A DNA stretch of 64,000 nucleotides from Rhinopomastus cyanomelas. Its lineage: Eukaryota; Chordata; Aves; Bucerotiformes; Rhinopomastidae. Below, one piece after another: positions 22,222 to 32,511 of this stretch. Positions within the stretch are counted from its first letter, which is position 1. Each line of letters starts with the position of its first letter. Under the pieces are notes generated by a model. It had not been told where the DNA came from. It did not search any database and saw only the letters and a program-made list of their open reading frames with translations. The position numbers and the translations under genes are program-made. The stretch is from the NCBI GenBank assembly GCA_013400115.1, contig VXBP01004446.1, forward strand, positions 959,374-1,023,373, read 5' to 3'.

Positions 22222-22668
22222 GACTGGAGAGAGTCCAGTGCAGAGCCATGAAGATGATGAAGGGAGAAGAACATCTCCCTGATGAGGAAAGGCTGAGGGA
22301 GCTGGGGCTCTTGAGCTTGGAGAAGAGGAGACTGAGGGGTGACCTCATGAATGTTGATAAATATGTGAAGGGTGGGTGTCAGGAGGATGGAGCCAGGCTC
22401 TGCTCAGGGGCATCTAATGATAGGACAAGGGGCAGTGGGTGTCAGCTGGAACAGAGGAGGTTCCACATCAATATGAGAAGGAACTTCTTCACAGTGAGGG
22501 TGACAGACCCCTGGAAGGGGCTGCCCAGGGGAGTTGTGGAGTCTCCTTCTCTGGAGACGTTTAAAACCTGCCTGGACATGTTCCTGTGTGACTGGGTCTA
22601 GGGCATCCTGCTGGGGCAGGGGGTTCAGACTAGATGATCTTTCAAGGTCCCTTCCAGTCCCTAATGTG
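22222..22668 (+). mobile_element. CR1 3' end, about 445 bp
   Basis: AGACTGGAGAGAGTCCAGTG to CCTTCCAGTCCCTAATGT. The frame 22197-22601 (134 codons) is the intact ORF2 C-terminus (LERVQCRAMKMMKGEEHLPD onward), so this copy is fairly young. Confidence 0.97.
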
Positions 22669-23503
22669 GCAGCGAGTGGGAAAACCTCATACAGCCACAG
22701 AAACTAGACAGGATCAGCTGTAAAGTGCCTGCTGGTAGATGGTGTTACCCCGTTAGGGATGCTTTGTCCCTGGTTTGGTGGGGGCTGAGCAGAGCTGGAT
22801 GCAGTCCAGCACAGCATAGGAAGGGCTGTGTGATTCTGAAGGGCTTGTGAGCCCTTTGTGAGATCTACCTTCAGCTGCAGCTGTCTCCAGCCTGATGGGT
22901 GTGCTGGGTTATCTGTTCTGTTGTCCCCTAGCTGGTCTCTTGCAGACCTTAGAGGAGAGTTGGTGACTCTTCACCTTCTGTGCACAAGGGCTGACAGCTA
23001 GAAGTGAGCAGCAGGAGTGCTCTGGCCCAGAGGCAGGAGGATTGGAGAACCTCTGGTGTGGTTCAGATGTTGTGATGCTGCTCTTAGAGGGCTTCTGAGA
23101 GTGAATAGGACAAATCTCGCCGTTGCTGTTCATTACACTGTGTAAGCAGCCCTGATGTGCCAGGGAGGTCCTCATCAGACTGCGTCTGGTTTCACAGATG
23201 GCCCTCCAAGGGCTGGTGTATTTGTAATGTCTCTGGTAATGGACTTAGAGAAACGAGGTTAAAAAATAGTCTTTTTAACAGGCAAAGTGATAAACTCGAT
23301 TATTTCGAATGCATTAGAGCAGGTTCTGCTTTCAGTCCCACGAACACAAACAGACCTGCTGCTCCCCAGGTTTTCGTGCATGTCAGGCAGCTAGGACCTG
23401 GCTTTAGGCACACGGATGCTCGGTCAGATGCAGCCAGTTTGGACGCTGCAGTCTGTCCTAGCAGGAGTGTTAGTCTGTTCCTTAAGCACTGGGCAATGCT
23501 CAG
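22669..23503. other. Intronic, no feature seen
   Basis: No exon recognised. The open frame 23157-23510 shows no domain. Confidence 0.4.
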
Positions 23504-23527
23504 TTCCTAATGTGCTGTGATTCTGTG
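23504..23527 (+). mobile_element. CR1 extreme 3' tail
   Basis: TTCCTAATGTGCTGTGATTC followed by TGTG. Only about 24 bases. Confidence 0.55.
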
Positions 23528-23635
23528 TTTTATTTACTACTTTGCTCTTTTCTGCGAAGACTTCTCTCTCATAGTAAACTAAATATGCAGCGGTGGGATA
23601 TCAGGTACTAGTTCCATAATCAATATTGGGTATCA

Positions 23636-23925
23636 ACATTCAAGATGAATATGTGAAGGGTGGGTGTCAGGAGGATGGAGCCAGGCTCTGCTCAGGGGCA
23701 CCTAATGGAAGAACAAGGGGCAGTGGGTGTCAGCTGGAACACAGGAGATTCCACATCAATATGAGAAGGACCTTCTTCCCAGTGAGGGTGACAGAGCCCT
23801 GGAAGGGGCTGCCCAGGGGGGTTGTGGAGCCTCCTTCTCTGGAGATGTTTAGAACCCACCTGGATATGTTCCTGCATGACAGAATCTAGGTGGTCTTGCT
23901 GTGGCAGGGGGGTTGGACTGGATGA
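23636..23925 (+). mobile_element. CR1 3' end lacking its tail
   Basis: From TCAACATTCAAGATGAATAT to GGGTTGGACTGGATGAG. The last ~50 bases of CR1 are missing. The frame 23626-23889 is CR1 ORF2. Confidence 0.95.
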
Positions 23926-24013
23926 GACAAAGGTATGTGGAATCATCCAAACAGCAACAGAAGGAAAGCAAAGTAGACGTGCCACTGCCACCCCCAAATC
24001 AAACTGTGCAAAG

Positions 24014-24095
24014 CCTAGGTGATCCTGCTGTGGCTGGGGAAATGGACCAGATGACCTTCTGAGGTCCCTTCCAGTCCCTGATCCAGTGCTGTGAT
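24014..24095 (+). mobile_element. CR1 3' tail
   Basis: CCTAGGTGATCCTGCTGTGG to CCTTCCAGTCCCTGATCCAG, then a diverged end. Confidence 0.85.
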
Positions 24096-24115
24096 TTCAG
24101 TGCAGTGAGGCACTC

Positions 24116-24300
24116 GGGCGGCTGTCACGGGAGCAGAGCTGGTGGTGCTCTCAGGTGATTGTTGATGCAGCCCACCTGTGCTTGGAGAGACCCCAACCAG
24201 TCTGGGCGCTGGCTTCATTTTCTCTCCACCAGCAGAAGAAGGTCTATAGACAAGATTTTGTGTCTCTGTTAGTCTGGGGGCTGTTTTCTGTCACTTGACT
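24116..24300 (+). repeat. Duplicated segment, copy A
   Basis: Shares TTGATGCAGCCCACCTGTGC, GTCTGGGCGCTGGCTTCATT and TCTGGGGGCTGTTTTCTG with 24391-24600. The copies differ by substitutions and a ~20-base length change. Confidence 0.85.
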
Positions 24301-24390
24301 AATTTCTTCAAATGTTTCTTTATCATTTAAAAGTCTGAACGTTGAAGAATTGGAAGGTTTAAAGCTGTCTCCTGTGCTCTCCGCCCTCTC

Positions 24391-24600
24391 TGGGCGGCGG
24401 TGGTGTGGGCACAGCTGCATCGTGCTCTGGGCTGATCGTTGATGCAGCCCACCTGTGCTTGGAGACACCTTAACTAGTCTGGGCGCTGGCTTCATTTGCT
24501 CTCCACCAGTGAAGGGTCAAGGGTCTGTGCAGAAGGTGGCTCTGCAGGTAAGGGTTTGTGTCTCTGTTTGTCTGGGGGCTGTTTTCTGCCACTTCTTTTC
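24391..24600 (+). repeat. Duplicated segment, copy B
   Basis: Direct repeat of copy A, about 275 bases downstream. It contains an extra CTGCAGGTAAGGG near 24543-24555 that looks like a splice donor. It could be a local duplication or two copies of an unrecognised repeat family. Confidence 0.85.
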
Positions 24601-25187
24601 TCCCAGGTTTGGGCAGGGAAAGTCCAAGTAGCTTTTTCCCTGGGGAGCTGCAGCAGTTGATGGGTGTTTTGGCCTTCAGCAGATGCAGCTTGTGTCCTCT
24701 CTTGGCTCTCCTTCAGTAGGGCTCACAGCAGCAACAACAAAGCCTGCTTTGGAAACCTGGGGGGTTTCTTTTCATGTGTAAGTGCTTGTCTCATCTACAG
24801 AATGACTAAAGGAGAAAGTGAGGGGAACCTGAGGCTTTCTCTTCCTCCTTGTCTCTCCCTCTCTGTCTCTCCTGACCTGTTGCACGTGCTGGCTTTATTC
24901 ATGCAATGTACTTGTGACTTGGTTCTGTCCTCAGTCACTTAAATCCCACAGTGGAAGGGCTGAAGCAACACTGGTGTGAAGCCAGATGATGTGAGGGTTG
25001 TTACAGGCTTCTTTACAGCGGAACTGTCTGTCTTAGAGAAGTCCTCTGAAACCTGAAGTGCACTCTCTGCACAACAGGGGCAGGGCAACAGGCTTATCAC
25101 AAGCAAACACATTTCTTAGTGGGAGAGTAGTGGTTCTGTTTTGGATTTGGAGTGTTTTCTGCTTCTGTAACTGCAGTCTCCTGTTGA
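24601..25187. other. Intronic, no feature seen
   Basis: Unique-looking. A short CT-rich run lies near 24838-24872 (CTTTCTCTTCCTCCTTGTCT). No exon recognised. Confidence 0.4.
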
Positions 25188-25223
25188 ATGTTCCTGTGTG
25201 ACTTGGTCTAGGTGATCCTGCTC
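25188..25223 (+). mobile_element. CR1 fragment, left arm of a hairpin
   Basis: ATGTTCCTGTGTGACTTGGT then CTAGGTGATCCTGCT, sense orientation. It is immediately followed by the same CR1 segment in antisense. Confidence 0.85.
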
Positions 25224-25259
25224 TGCCACAGCAAGACCCCCTACACCAAGTCACACAGG
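25193..25259. repeat. Inverted repeat, 30-bp arms, 7-nt loop
   Basis: Arms 25193-25222 and 25230-25259 are complementary at 26 of 30 positions by my count. Both derive from the same CR1 3' segment in opposite orientation. Confidence 0.85.
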
Positions 25260-25421
25260 AATGTGTCCAGGTGGGTTTTAACTGTCTCCAGAGAAGGAGA
25301 CTCCACAACCCCCCTGGGCAGCCCCTTCCAGTGCTCTGCCACCCTCATCATGAAGAAGCTCCTTCTGATATTGATGTGGAACCTCCAGTGTTCTAGCTCA
25401 CACCTATTGCCCCTTGTCCTA
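25224..25421 (-). mobile_element. CR1 3' end, antisense
   Basis: GCCACAGCAAGACCCCCTAC to TATTGCCCCTTGTCCTAAAT. Its terminal tail is missing where it meets the sense fragment. Confidence 0.94.
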
Positions 25422-25741
25422 AATGAGCTTGTGAAGGTCTCCTGAACCTGGCCTGGTTGCTGCCTGTTAATTTTTGATGTTCGGGATATCTTTATGAAAG
25501 GCAAATCCAAGCATTTTGAAAGCAACTTTCACTTCTTAGTAGCCTGTGAGGTGACAGTTGTGAGCGAACAGTCAGTGGGGCTCTGCATGGCACAGAGTGT
25601 TTGCCAGCAGGTCAAGGAGTGCTCTAGGTGGGCTTGAAGCAGAGCTGGAGCTTGGGGAGCTTGTTTTCCTCTACCCCCATAGCGTGCTGGTTTATTTCCC
25701 AACACTATAACTAAAACATCCCATAATGCTTCTTTCTACAG

Positions 25742-25855
25742 CATCCAGCAATGCAATGGCTGAAGGACAAGGAAGCAGTGGAGTAACTGGGCGGCTGCAC
25801 TGGGTATTCGTGGTAGTTCTGATGTGGAGTCTGCGGAGCGGTGGACAAGGGCAAG
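25742..25855 (+). CDS. ROBO2: ROBO2 distal first coding exon (long isoform signal peptide)
   Basis: Acceptor TTCTTTCTACAG ends at 25741, with a branch-point-like CTAAAAC upstream. Donor G|GTAAGT begins at 25856. The ATG at 25756 has a strong context (GCAATGG). It opens 33 codons plus one base: MAEGQGSSGVTGRLHWVFVV then VLMWSLRSGGQGQ. WVFVVVLMW is a signal-peptide-like hydrophobic core. Known: the long human ROBO2 isoform begins with a short alternative exon having VTRR, a hydrophobic core and a GQGQ ending, spliced in phase 1 to the conserved GSRLRQEDFPP exon. The ending, phase, length and position fit. Most of the peptide is poorly conserved, so the match rests on these points and gene order. 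ROBO2 is the axon-guidance receptor for SLIT proteins, at the neuronal plasma membrane. Confidence 0.65.
25751..25786 (+). other. Overlapping upstream ORF at the ROBO2 start
   Basis: An ATG five bases before the proposed ROBO2 start opens an 11-codon frame (MQWLKDKEAVE) that ends inside the coding exon in another frame. Its context has G at -3 but C at +4, so leaky scanning to the next ATG is plausible. Confidence 0.5.
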
Positions 25856-25859
25856 GTAA

Positions 25860-26733
25860 GTGAAGAGACTTTACTGCTGTTTGTTTCCTCATTGACTGGA
25901 GAAGTGACAGTGTGTGGGGAAGAGCTGCAGTTGTGTGGACCTCAGGCAAGAGGTGAGGTGGTCAGTCTGAAGGGCTTCCGTTGCAAAGTCCAATGTTGTT
26001 TGGAAAATGGTGTCTTGATGCCTCAGAGGATTCTTGTGGTGCTTGAACATGTTGTCGTGCGCGCTGTGATCAGAGTGTCTTCACGTAGATGTGATGAGCT
26101 GGTGCTGGCTTTCTAGGTGTGGAAAACTAGCTCTTGAAGAGAGTATAGGCGAGGACACGTCGTGTTACTGAGCTGTGGGAGCTCTCTGAGGGTTGTGTGT
26201 TTGTTGCAGGCTCTTGTTGCAGTGCTGGACTTGTTTTCCATGTTGTTGTTGTTGTCTCATTGGTGCTGGTGCATAATTACAGCTGCAAGAGTTCAGACAG
26301 GCAAAGAAGTCTAGTTACCTGGGCTTCTAGTTCTGAAGGCTGTGGTGGTGTTGTCTGTTTCTGACCTGAAGGCTGCATGTGAGGGCTGGTGATGAGAGAG
26401 AAGGTATTGGGTTAAAAAGATGCTGTATTTATACCAAACAGATGTTACATCGGGGGGGGGAAGTGTGTAAGTGATGAAATTTTAGGTACTGGAGTTAGAA
26501 GGATGCAAATGGTCTCTACTTTTCAAGGGTGTGTTGGGCCAGCTCTAGGAAGGGGGTTGTGGGTGGGTTGGGACTTCTGTGTCCATAATTCACTTCTCTT
26601 GTAGTTGTGGAGAAGGCTGCTACCTCTTCCAGGTTTTCCAGGTACAGGCTGTCTGCTCTGGGTCACTCTACACACTCAGGTGTAAGTTCAGCTCTGCCTT
26701 AGGAGTAATTGGCAGAGATTTGCTCAAGCTTCT
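25860..26733. other. Intronic, no feature seen
   Basis: A short GTT run near 26241-26253 and a G run at about 26452-26460. No exon recognised. Confidence 0.4.
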
Positions 26734-26909
26734 GTGAGGGTGACTGGAACAGGCTGCCCAGGGCGCTTGTGGGGTCTCCTCTGGAGATGTTTAAGACCCA
26801 CCTGGCCATGTTCCTGGGCGACTTGGTCTAGGTGGCCCTGCTGTGGCAGGGGGATTGGACTGGATGATCCTTCCAGGTCCCTTCCAATCCCCAATGCTCT
26901 GTGATTCTG
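26734..26909 (+). mobile_element. CR1 3' end
   Basis: GTGAGGGTGACTGGAACAGG to CCCAATGCTCTGTGATTCTG. Confidence 0.93.
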
Positions 26910-28212
26910 AACTGATTTTCTGGAAGCTTCAGTTTTGAAGGAGAACTAATGAACGTGTGTAAAATTGAGAGCCTCAGATCTCACCTTCTGGAAACAAACT
27001 TTGGTGATGCTGGTAACCCCCCTGCTGCAGCACCTGGGGTTCTAGGTGGGCTAGAAGCTGCCCCCATTGCTTAGGAATTGCAAATAATCCTAGCACCAAA
27101 CTTAAAACCAGTGGTTGTCTTCCTGTACAAAAGGTACATTTACTTGGGGAAAGCAGGGCGTGAGCAAATCTGTCCCTCAGAACAGTATTTGATGAAATTG
27201 TATCACCTGATATCACTTAAAATCTCTCTTTTCTTTGAAAGATGGTGTTTTTGGGCTTTTAACAGAATGTATGAGGTTTCAAAGTTGTTCTTGGCAGACG
27301 CTGTGCTCGTGAGAGCCATGGAGTAATAATAAACAGGCAGTAAAGAGAGTGACACGATGCAGGTGGGATAAAAGAGTCTTGGAACCTGTACAAGTCCCGA
27401 GTGTCTCGGTCCGTGCTCACGGAGATGCAGCCTGGCTTTATTTATGTTGCCTTTTACATTAGAGTCTTCCAGGACCCGGTTGTTGTTCTTCACCTTGCCC
27501 CCTGCATACTTTATTTTAGTAAGTTACCCATAAATTCTGAGGTGCTGAGGAGCTGAAATGAACACCTGAAAGGATGTTCTGGCGAGAAGCTCGAGGCTCG
27601 AGCAGGCTTTTGGAAGCAGTTGGGTGGCTGGGGTAGGTTTGGGCTTAAGCTGGATTTATTGTGCTTTGCAGTTGCTTTTCTGGCTCTGATATGTAGAAGG
27701 CTTGAGAACCAACACGGTGATGTACACCTAGCACATTTATTCAGCGGCGTGAATGTTTTAAAGGCAGCTTGGGGTGTGGTGGCTTTTTGGCTAGTAGGGA
27801 CCCAGACAATCCCACCACATTAATAATGTGGAGCTGTTCCCAAGCAGTTGCTAGAAGAGGCAGTTCTTGCCGAGGCGGTGCTGGGAAGTGACGCATCCTA
27901 ATTGAGTTCCGCACGAGTCCGGAAAGCATTTGTGCCGGGATGCCTAACAAGTTTGCTGAAGGCAGCAGTCTCCTCGTGCTGTAAGAGCACGAAAACAAAT
28001 GGTTCTAATTCTTGTTTTCACAGTAATAACTGTCAGAGGTTGAAACAGATATTTGCATTAAAGGGCTTGTATTAGGTTAGTTTAGCTCATTGAGAGGCAA
28101 TGATGTCTTCCCTGCGAGGAGGAGGAGGAGGCAAAAAGAAGACTAATCTGATTTAATATCAAAGGAAGCTGTAAGTACTTGATAAGTTTAAGGCAGGAGT
28201 TGGTAAAGTTTT
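26910..28212. other. Intronic, no feature seen
   Basis: No exon or repeat recognised. 27840-27945 has more CpG than its surroundings. Confidence 0.4.
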
Positions 28213-28405
28213 GGAATCATCAGATCTGCTAGGCTGGGAAAGACCTTTATGATGGTTGAGTCCCAGCACTAACCTAGTTGTACCAAGCCTGCTGCTGCAC
28301 CATGTCCCTAAAGTTCATACCTATGTGACTAAAACACACCTGTGTCCACGTGACTCTTAAACACATCCATGGATGATGATGATTCAACCACCTCCCAGGG
28401 CCGGG
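28213..28405 (-). mobile_element. Old CR1 3' end (diverged subfamily)
   Basis: GGAATCATCAGATCTGCTAG, GGCTGGGAAAGACCTTTATG, CACCATGTCCCTAAAGTTCA and TGATTCAACCACCTCCCAGG follow the antisense order of an old CR1 tail. Confidence 0.8.
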
Positions 28406-30149
28406 ACATCAGCAGGTCATCTAAAATCTGGTGGCAATAAATAAAGCCAGATTCAGATAAAACACGCTGCAAGCCCTTTCTGCTCATCCCTGGGCTATTA
28501 ATCTGTATTTCTTTCTAATCTCCAGCGGGTCCTTGTGCCTGGAGTTGAAAAGAACTGCCCTAGATCATCTGACAGCACCTGTATGATCTCCAGAGCTGAT
28601 GATGCTTTTATTGATGCCTAGCAGTTTCTTCTTCCAGGGCAGCAGTGAGGAAGCCTTGAGGAGGCCAGCAGGGAGAATTGGGCATGATATCGATTTATGA
28701 GCCTCCTGTCAGTAAGATACAGCCCCAGCCTTCCTCACTGACTTGACTCCAGTGTGTCTGGGTTTTTTGCTCTGGTCCCCTCTGCACACTTCTGGTTACA
28801 TCAGTTCTGATGTCTGCTGAGCTGCTCGTGTGTGGGTGGGTGGGCACAGCTGGTGAGCTGTGCAGAGAGCTGTTGTTACTACATGTGTAAGGAACTGCTC
28901 GGGCTTTTACACATGCCCACTAAACCCTGTGTCCAAGTGCTACCTCTCTGCATTTTTTGGAAGACTTTGGGGGAACAAATAGGTGCAAAAGTACTGAAGA
29001 CTTAATGCTCAGGTCCAGCAGCATCCCTCTGGCTGTAGCCTGAAGCTGCTTCTCCCTAGGGAGACCAGAACTTCATGGCAGCAGCTCAGCTCCTGCAGTA
29101 GCTGTCAGGGGATTTCCCTTCCCCACAGGAGATGTGTCTGTGGAAGGGTTTTCCCTGGGATAGCCTGGGGCTGCTGCTGTGGGATCCATGTGATGCTGGT
29201 CATCCAGCACCACACACCCTCCTGCTGCTTCCCCCACCCCCTCTGCCTCAGCCCTGGAGCCTCCCATCAGCTCTCTCTCACATGTACATCTTGAAGATGC
29301 GTCTCGATGCTTAATTCATTGCGTGAAGCCCGTGATTAAGGGGAAGTGGCCGCCTCGGGTTTGGGGCTGGAGGATCTGCTCTATCAGTTTATAGCCTTAA
29401 GTCAGGCAGGGAGTCACCATCAAGCATTTTGGCAAGGGACCAGCTAAGCATTACTGTCACCTCTGATTCTGAATTAGGCACTGCAAATGGATGCTGGGGT
29501 TCAGAGAGAACAAGATCTAGCAGCAGCACGGGCTCCACTTGTGCACGTTGGGTGGGCTTGCACCAAGCGCTGGCGGGTTTGCTTTCAATTAGATACAGTG
29601 TGGGAGAGGATGTGTGTGACAATCCAGACCAAAGAGCCAACTACTGATGAAGACATGGGTAATTCTAGATGTAATTAAATTTCTTCTGAGCTAATTACTG
29701 GGGAATTCTGATTTGGAGGCCTCTGACCTCAAACGTTGGAGATCCATTGGTTTCTAGCCCAGCTTTAGGTAGTTTGTCGCACGAGTTGATGGTGCTCATT
29801 TCTAAAGCGCTTCTCTTGGGTCTTCCCTTTCTTGCTGTGGGTGTGTGCCCACACATAGCTCCTTTCTGTTTGAAACCCACTAAAAACTGGTCTTCTACAG
29901 ATCCAAATCCACAGTGAAGCCAGAATCCAGTGGGTTTGAGGGTGACAATTTAATCCATATATTGAAAGTCCAGTCTTGTTTCCCAGTCGTAGTCTCTGCG
30001 CATTCTCTCATGATATTTCACAGGGAAAGCTTGTTCCAGTAGCTCGTGCATGGTCTTATGTGACTAGAGGTGGGAGCAGGACCTTTGTTAGGACTTGTTT
30101 GTAACTTGTCCCCATTGTTCAAACTACTGCAGATGTTTTCTGTGCTCAG
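28406..30149. other. Intronic, no feature seen
   Basis: Longest repeat-free stretch in this half. No exon recognised. The open frames at 29389-29647 overlap on both strands. Confidence 0.4.
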
Positions 30150-30201
30150 ATCACAGAACGTTAGGGATTGGAAGAGATCTAGAAAGATCATCCAGTCCAA
30201 C
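30150..30201 (-). mobile_element. CR1 3' tail
   Basis: ATCACAGAACGTTAGGGATT to AGATCATCCAGTCCAACATG. Confidence 0.85.
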
Positions 30202-30223
30202 ATGACTTTACAAACTCTTTCAT

Positions 30224-30262
30224 AGCGTCATAAGGAATCGTTAGGGTTGGAAGAGGTTGACC
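30224..30262 (-). mobile_element. Possible CR1 tail remnant
   Basis: CATAAGGAATCGTTAGGGTT then GGAAGAGGTTGACC resembles an old antisense CR1 end. It is close to the previous one. Confidence 0.5.
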
Positions 30263-30660
30263 CTCATTCTGTGCCATGTCCAGGGGACAAGGTGCCCAAA
30301 TATGAGCACTGAATGTTTCAAGAATCCTTTTGTGGATGTTTTCTTTAAGTCTTTAACATCTCTATGCCTAACAACTCACTTGTGGAGATACTTCTCTATC
30401 AGATCTAGCTGTGAGATAATGTTCCTAGGCTGGGGGTGCAGAGATTGAGAGAGCACTTGGGGGGAAGCCCATCTTGCTATCTGCAGAAGACCAGACTCCA
30501 TATCTCAGAGCCAGTGGGGCTCTGGGTGATCTGGGAAGCAGAGGTTTGTCACAGCATCTCCTCTTTGAGACATGTGCCCCTGGCAGGATGATCAAGGTCC
30601 TCAGGTGATCTTCCTTCAATTCTGAAATTCCAGAATACAAGTCAAGAAGGCCTTCCTCCC

Positions 30661-30739
30661 AGCTGGTGGGTGTTTGTTGGACCAGAGATGGTCACAACTC
30701 ATCCAGCTGGTGGGGGTTTGTTGGACCAGAGATGGGGTC
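30661..30739 (+). repeat. Two-copy tandem duplication, period about 44
   Basis: AGCTGGTGGGTGTTTGTTGG and ACCAGAGATGG at 30661 recur at 30705 with one base change. The second copy runs into a CR1 tail at 30733. Confidence 0.85.
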
Positions 30740-30775
30740 CCTTCCAACCCCTAACATCCTATGATCCTATCATCT
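30733..30775 (+). mobile_element. CR1 3' tail (subfamily of the 40.6-kb copy)
   Basis: GGGGTCCCTTCCAACCCCTA then ACATCCTATGATCCTATC. This octamer variant (CCTATGAT) matches the end of 40621-41266. Confidence 0.75.
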
Positions 30776-31631
30776 CACGTATTTAACCTCAGGCTGGCAT
30801 AAGACAAGGGGCATAGAGGAAGGAAAGCTGGGTGGCACCACGTGGGTTGCTGGAACAGAGGTGGCCAGTTGTGGGTGGGGGAGCACAATGTTCATTGAAC
30901 AGCAAAGCTCCCGTGTGTGTGCCAGCACACAGAGAGCACAGACACAGCAGTTCCTGTCCTGCTTTTTCCCCAAACTGAAGCTGTCTTTTGAATTGACTGG
31001 ATTTGACAAGGTCGTGATCCGTGTTTCTTGTGGAGTTGACTGATCTTAATGACCTGAAACAGGGCAAGCAGAAGCTGTTGCTGTCAGAGGAGGGTTGCCT
31101 GGAATGCCAGGAAGAGTTGAGGGCATCTAATATTTATGAAGGCAGCAATGGCAGGTGCTGCTGCAGCACAAAATGTGCAGGGCCCTGCCTGAGCCTCTAG
31201 GAGACTCGTCGGCCGCTCTTGCTGGGCAACTGGTGGGCAAAGTTGGCCAGTTCAGTTCTTTCTATGTCCGGTGCACGTGGATGTTCCCTCACCTGAGACT
31301 GACTCCACTGATGTACTTGTTGCTCTTTTTTGGGTGCTGAAGGAACAGCTGGTCAGTGACAATGAAAATCCTCTCTCCCCTCAGTTGTTATCAGAGCGAA
31401 AGTAGATGCTGTCAGTCATCTGTGACCAATACATCTGGAGCTGACACCTTCAGCTGAAGCATTTGGGGGACATAAACACTACTGAAAGCTACTGGGAGAG
31501 AATATCTTTGTTTCTGTATTTTTTTTTTAGCACAGTGAGGTCTGGGGTGGATCCTTGGGGTGCTGCATCCCATAAAAAATAGGGAAGAGAAGACAGATTC
31601 TTTTATGTAAATGAAATCACTTGTCATACTG
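30776..31631. other. Intronic, no feature seen
   Basis: A T run at about 31519-31529. No exon recognised. Confidence 0.4.
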
Positions 31632-32152
31632 TCCAGAACATCAGGGATTGGAAGGGACCTCTAAAGATCATCCAGTCCAATTCCCCTGGCACAGCAGGAT
31701 CACCTAGATCCAGTGGCACAGGAACAGTCCAGGAGGGTTTTAAACTTTTCCAGGGAAGAAGACATCACAACCCCCCTGGGCAGCCCCTTCCAGTGCTCTG
31801 TCACCCTCACTGGGAAGAAGTTCCTTCTCATATTGATGTGGAACCCCCTCTGTTCCAGCTCACACCCATTGCTCCCTGTCCTATCAGTAGATGCCACTGA
31901 GCAGAGCCTGGCTCCATCCTCCTGGCACCCACTCTTCACACATTTATCAACATTAAAGAAGTCACCCCTCAGTCTCCTGTTTTCCAAGCTGAAGAGAGCC
32001 AGCTCCCTCAGCCTTTCCTCACCAGGGAGATGCTCCCCTCCCTTTTGAGGTCCCTTCCAATCCCTAATGTTCTGTGGTGGATTCTTTCCAGCAGTTCTGT
32101 GTCCTCCTTGAACTGAGGGGCCCAGAACTGGACCCAATACTCCACAGGTGGA
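31632..32152 (-). mobile_element. CR1 3' end, about 485 bp, interrupted by a sense CR1 tail
   Basis: Antisense from TCCAGAACATCAGGGATTGG to GAACTGGACCCAATACTCCA. It is broken at about 32043-32077 by a short sense tail. Minus-strand frame 31700-32218 is CR1 ORF2. Confidence 0.96.
32043..32077 (+). mobile_element. CR1 tail nested in another CR1
   Basis: TTTTGAGGTCCCTTCCAATC then CCTAATGTTCTGTGG. Opposite orientation to its host. It replaces about 20 bases of the host element. Confidence 0.88.
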
Positions 32153-32511
32153 AAAACCTGTGTTGCTTTTTGAAATCACTTTCAAAATGCTCCAGACAGG
32201 TAGACATGTGTTGTCCAAAGAGATAGGTCACAGAGGTGGGCAGGTCATGCCAGGGTTAGGGTGCATGAACACGTGTGACTAGTGAATGCTGTGTGACTAG
32301 AGCAGTTCTGCTTTGCCCATCCTCTTGGAGCCCTTTTACCACTGGCTCTGTGAAGAGGCTGGTGGCTTCGTTTCCAGCCCCAGGTTTGCAGTGCTGGAGC
32401 TGACCACTGGATGGAACCATTAGATTTGACTTGATGCGCTGATGCTCAGCGCTGCTGCCTGTGCCCGAAACACACGTTCCCGGGGGAAGAGCTCACGTCA
32501 AGTGGTGCCAG
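32153..32511. other. Intronic, no feature seen
   Basis: No exon or repeat recognised. Confidence 0.4.

Larger units (their letters stand above)
18840..25741 (+). other. ROBO2: Candidate ROBO2 intron 1
   Basis: Would run from the GTAAGT donor at 18840 to the TTCTTTCTACAG acceptor ending at 25741. It holds nine or so CR1 pieces, a two-copy duplication at 24.1-24.6 kb and a CR1 hairpin at 25193-25259. Confidence 0.45.

Noticed and set aside
22197..22601. 134-codon frame considered as a host gene
   Set aside because: The same protein segment recurs at about ten places in the window and is the C-terminus of CR1 ORF2. The same applies to 8527-8841, 14049-14429, 23626-23889, 31700-32218, 38387-38851, 40742-41185, 43696-44004 and 54500-55009.
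27814..27830. Short palindrome CCACATTAATAATGTGG
   Set aside because: Seven-base arms around a 3-base loop are expected by chance in a window this size.
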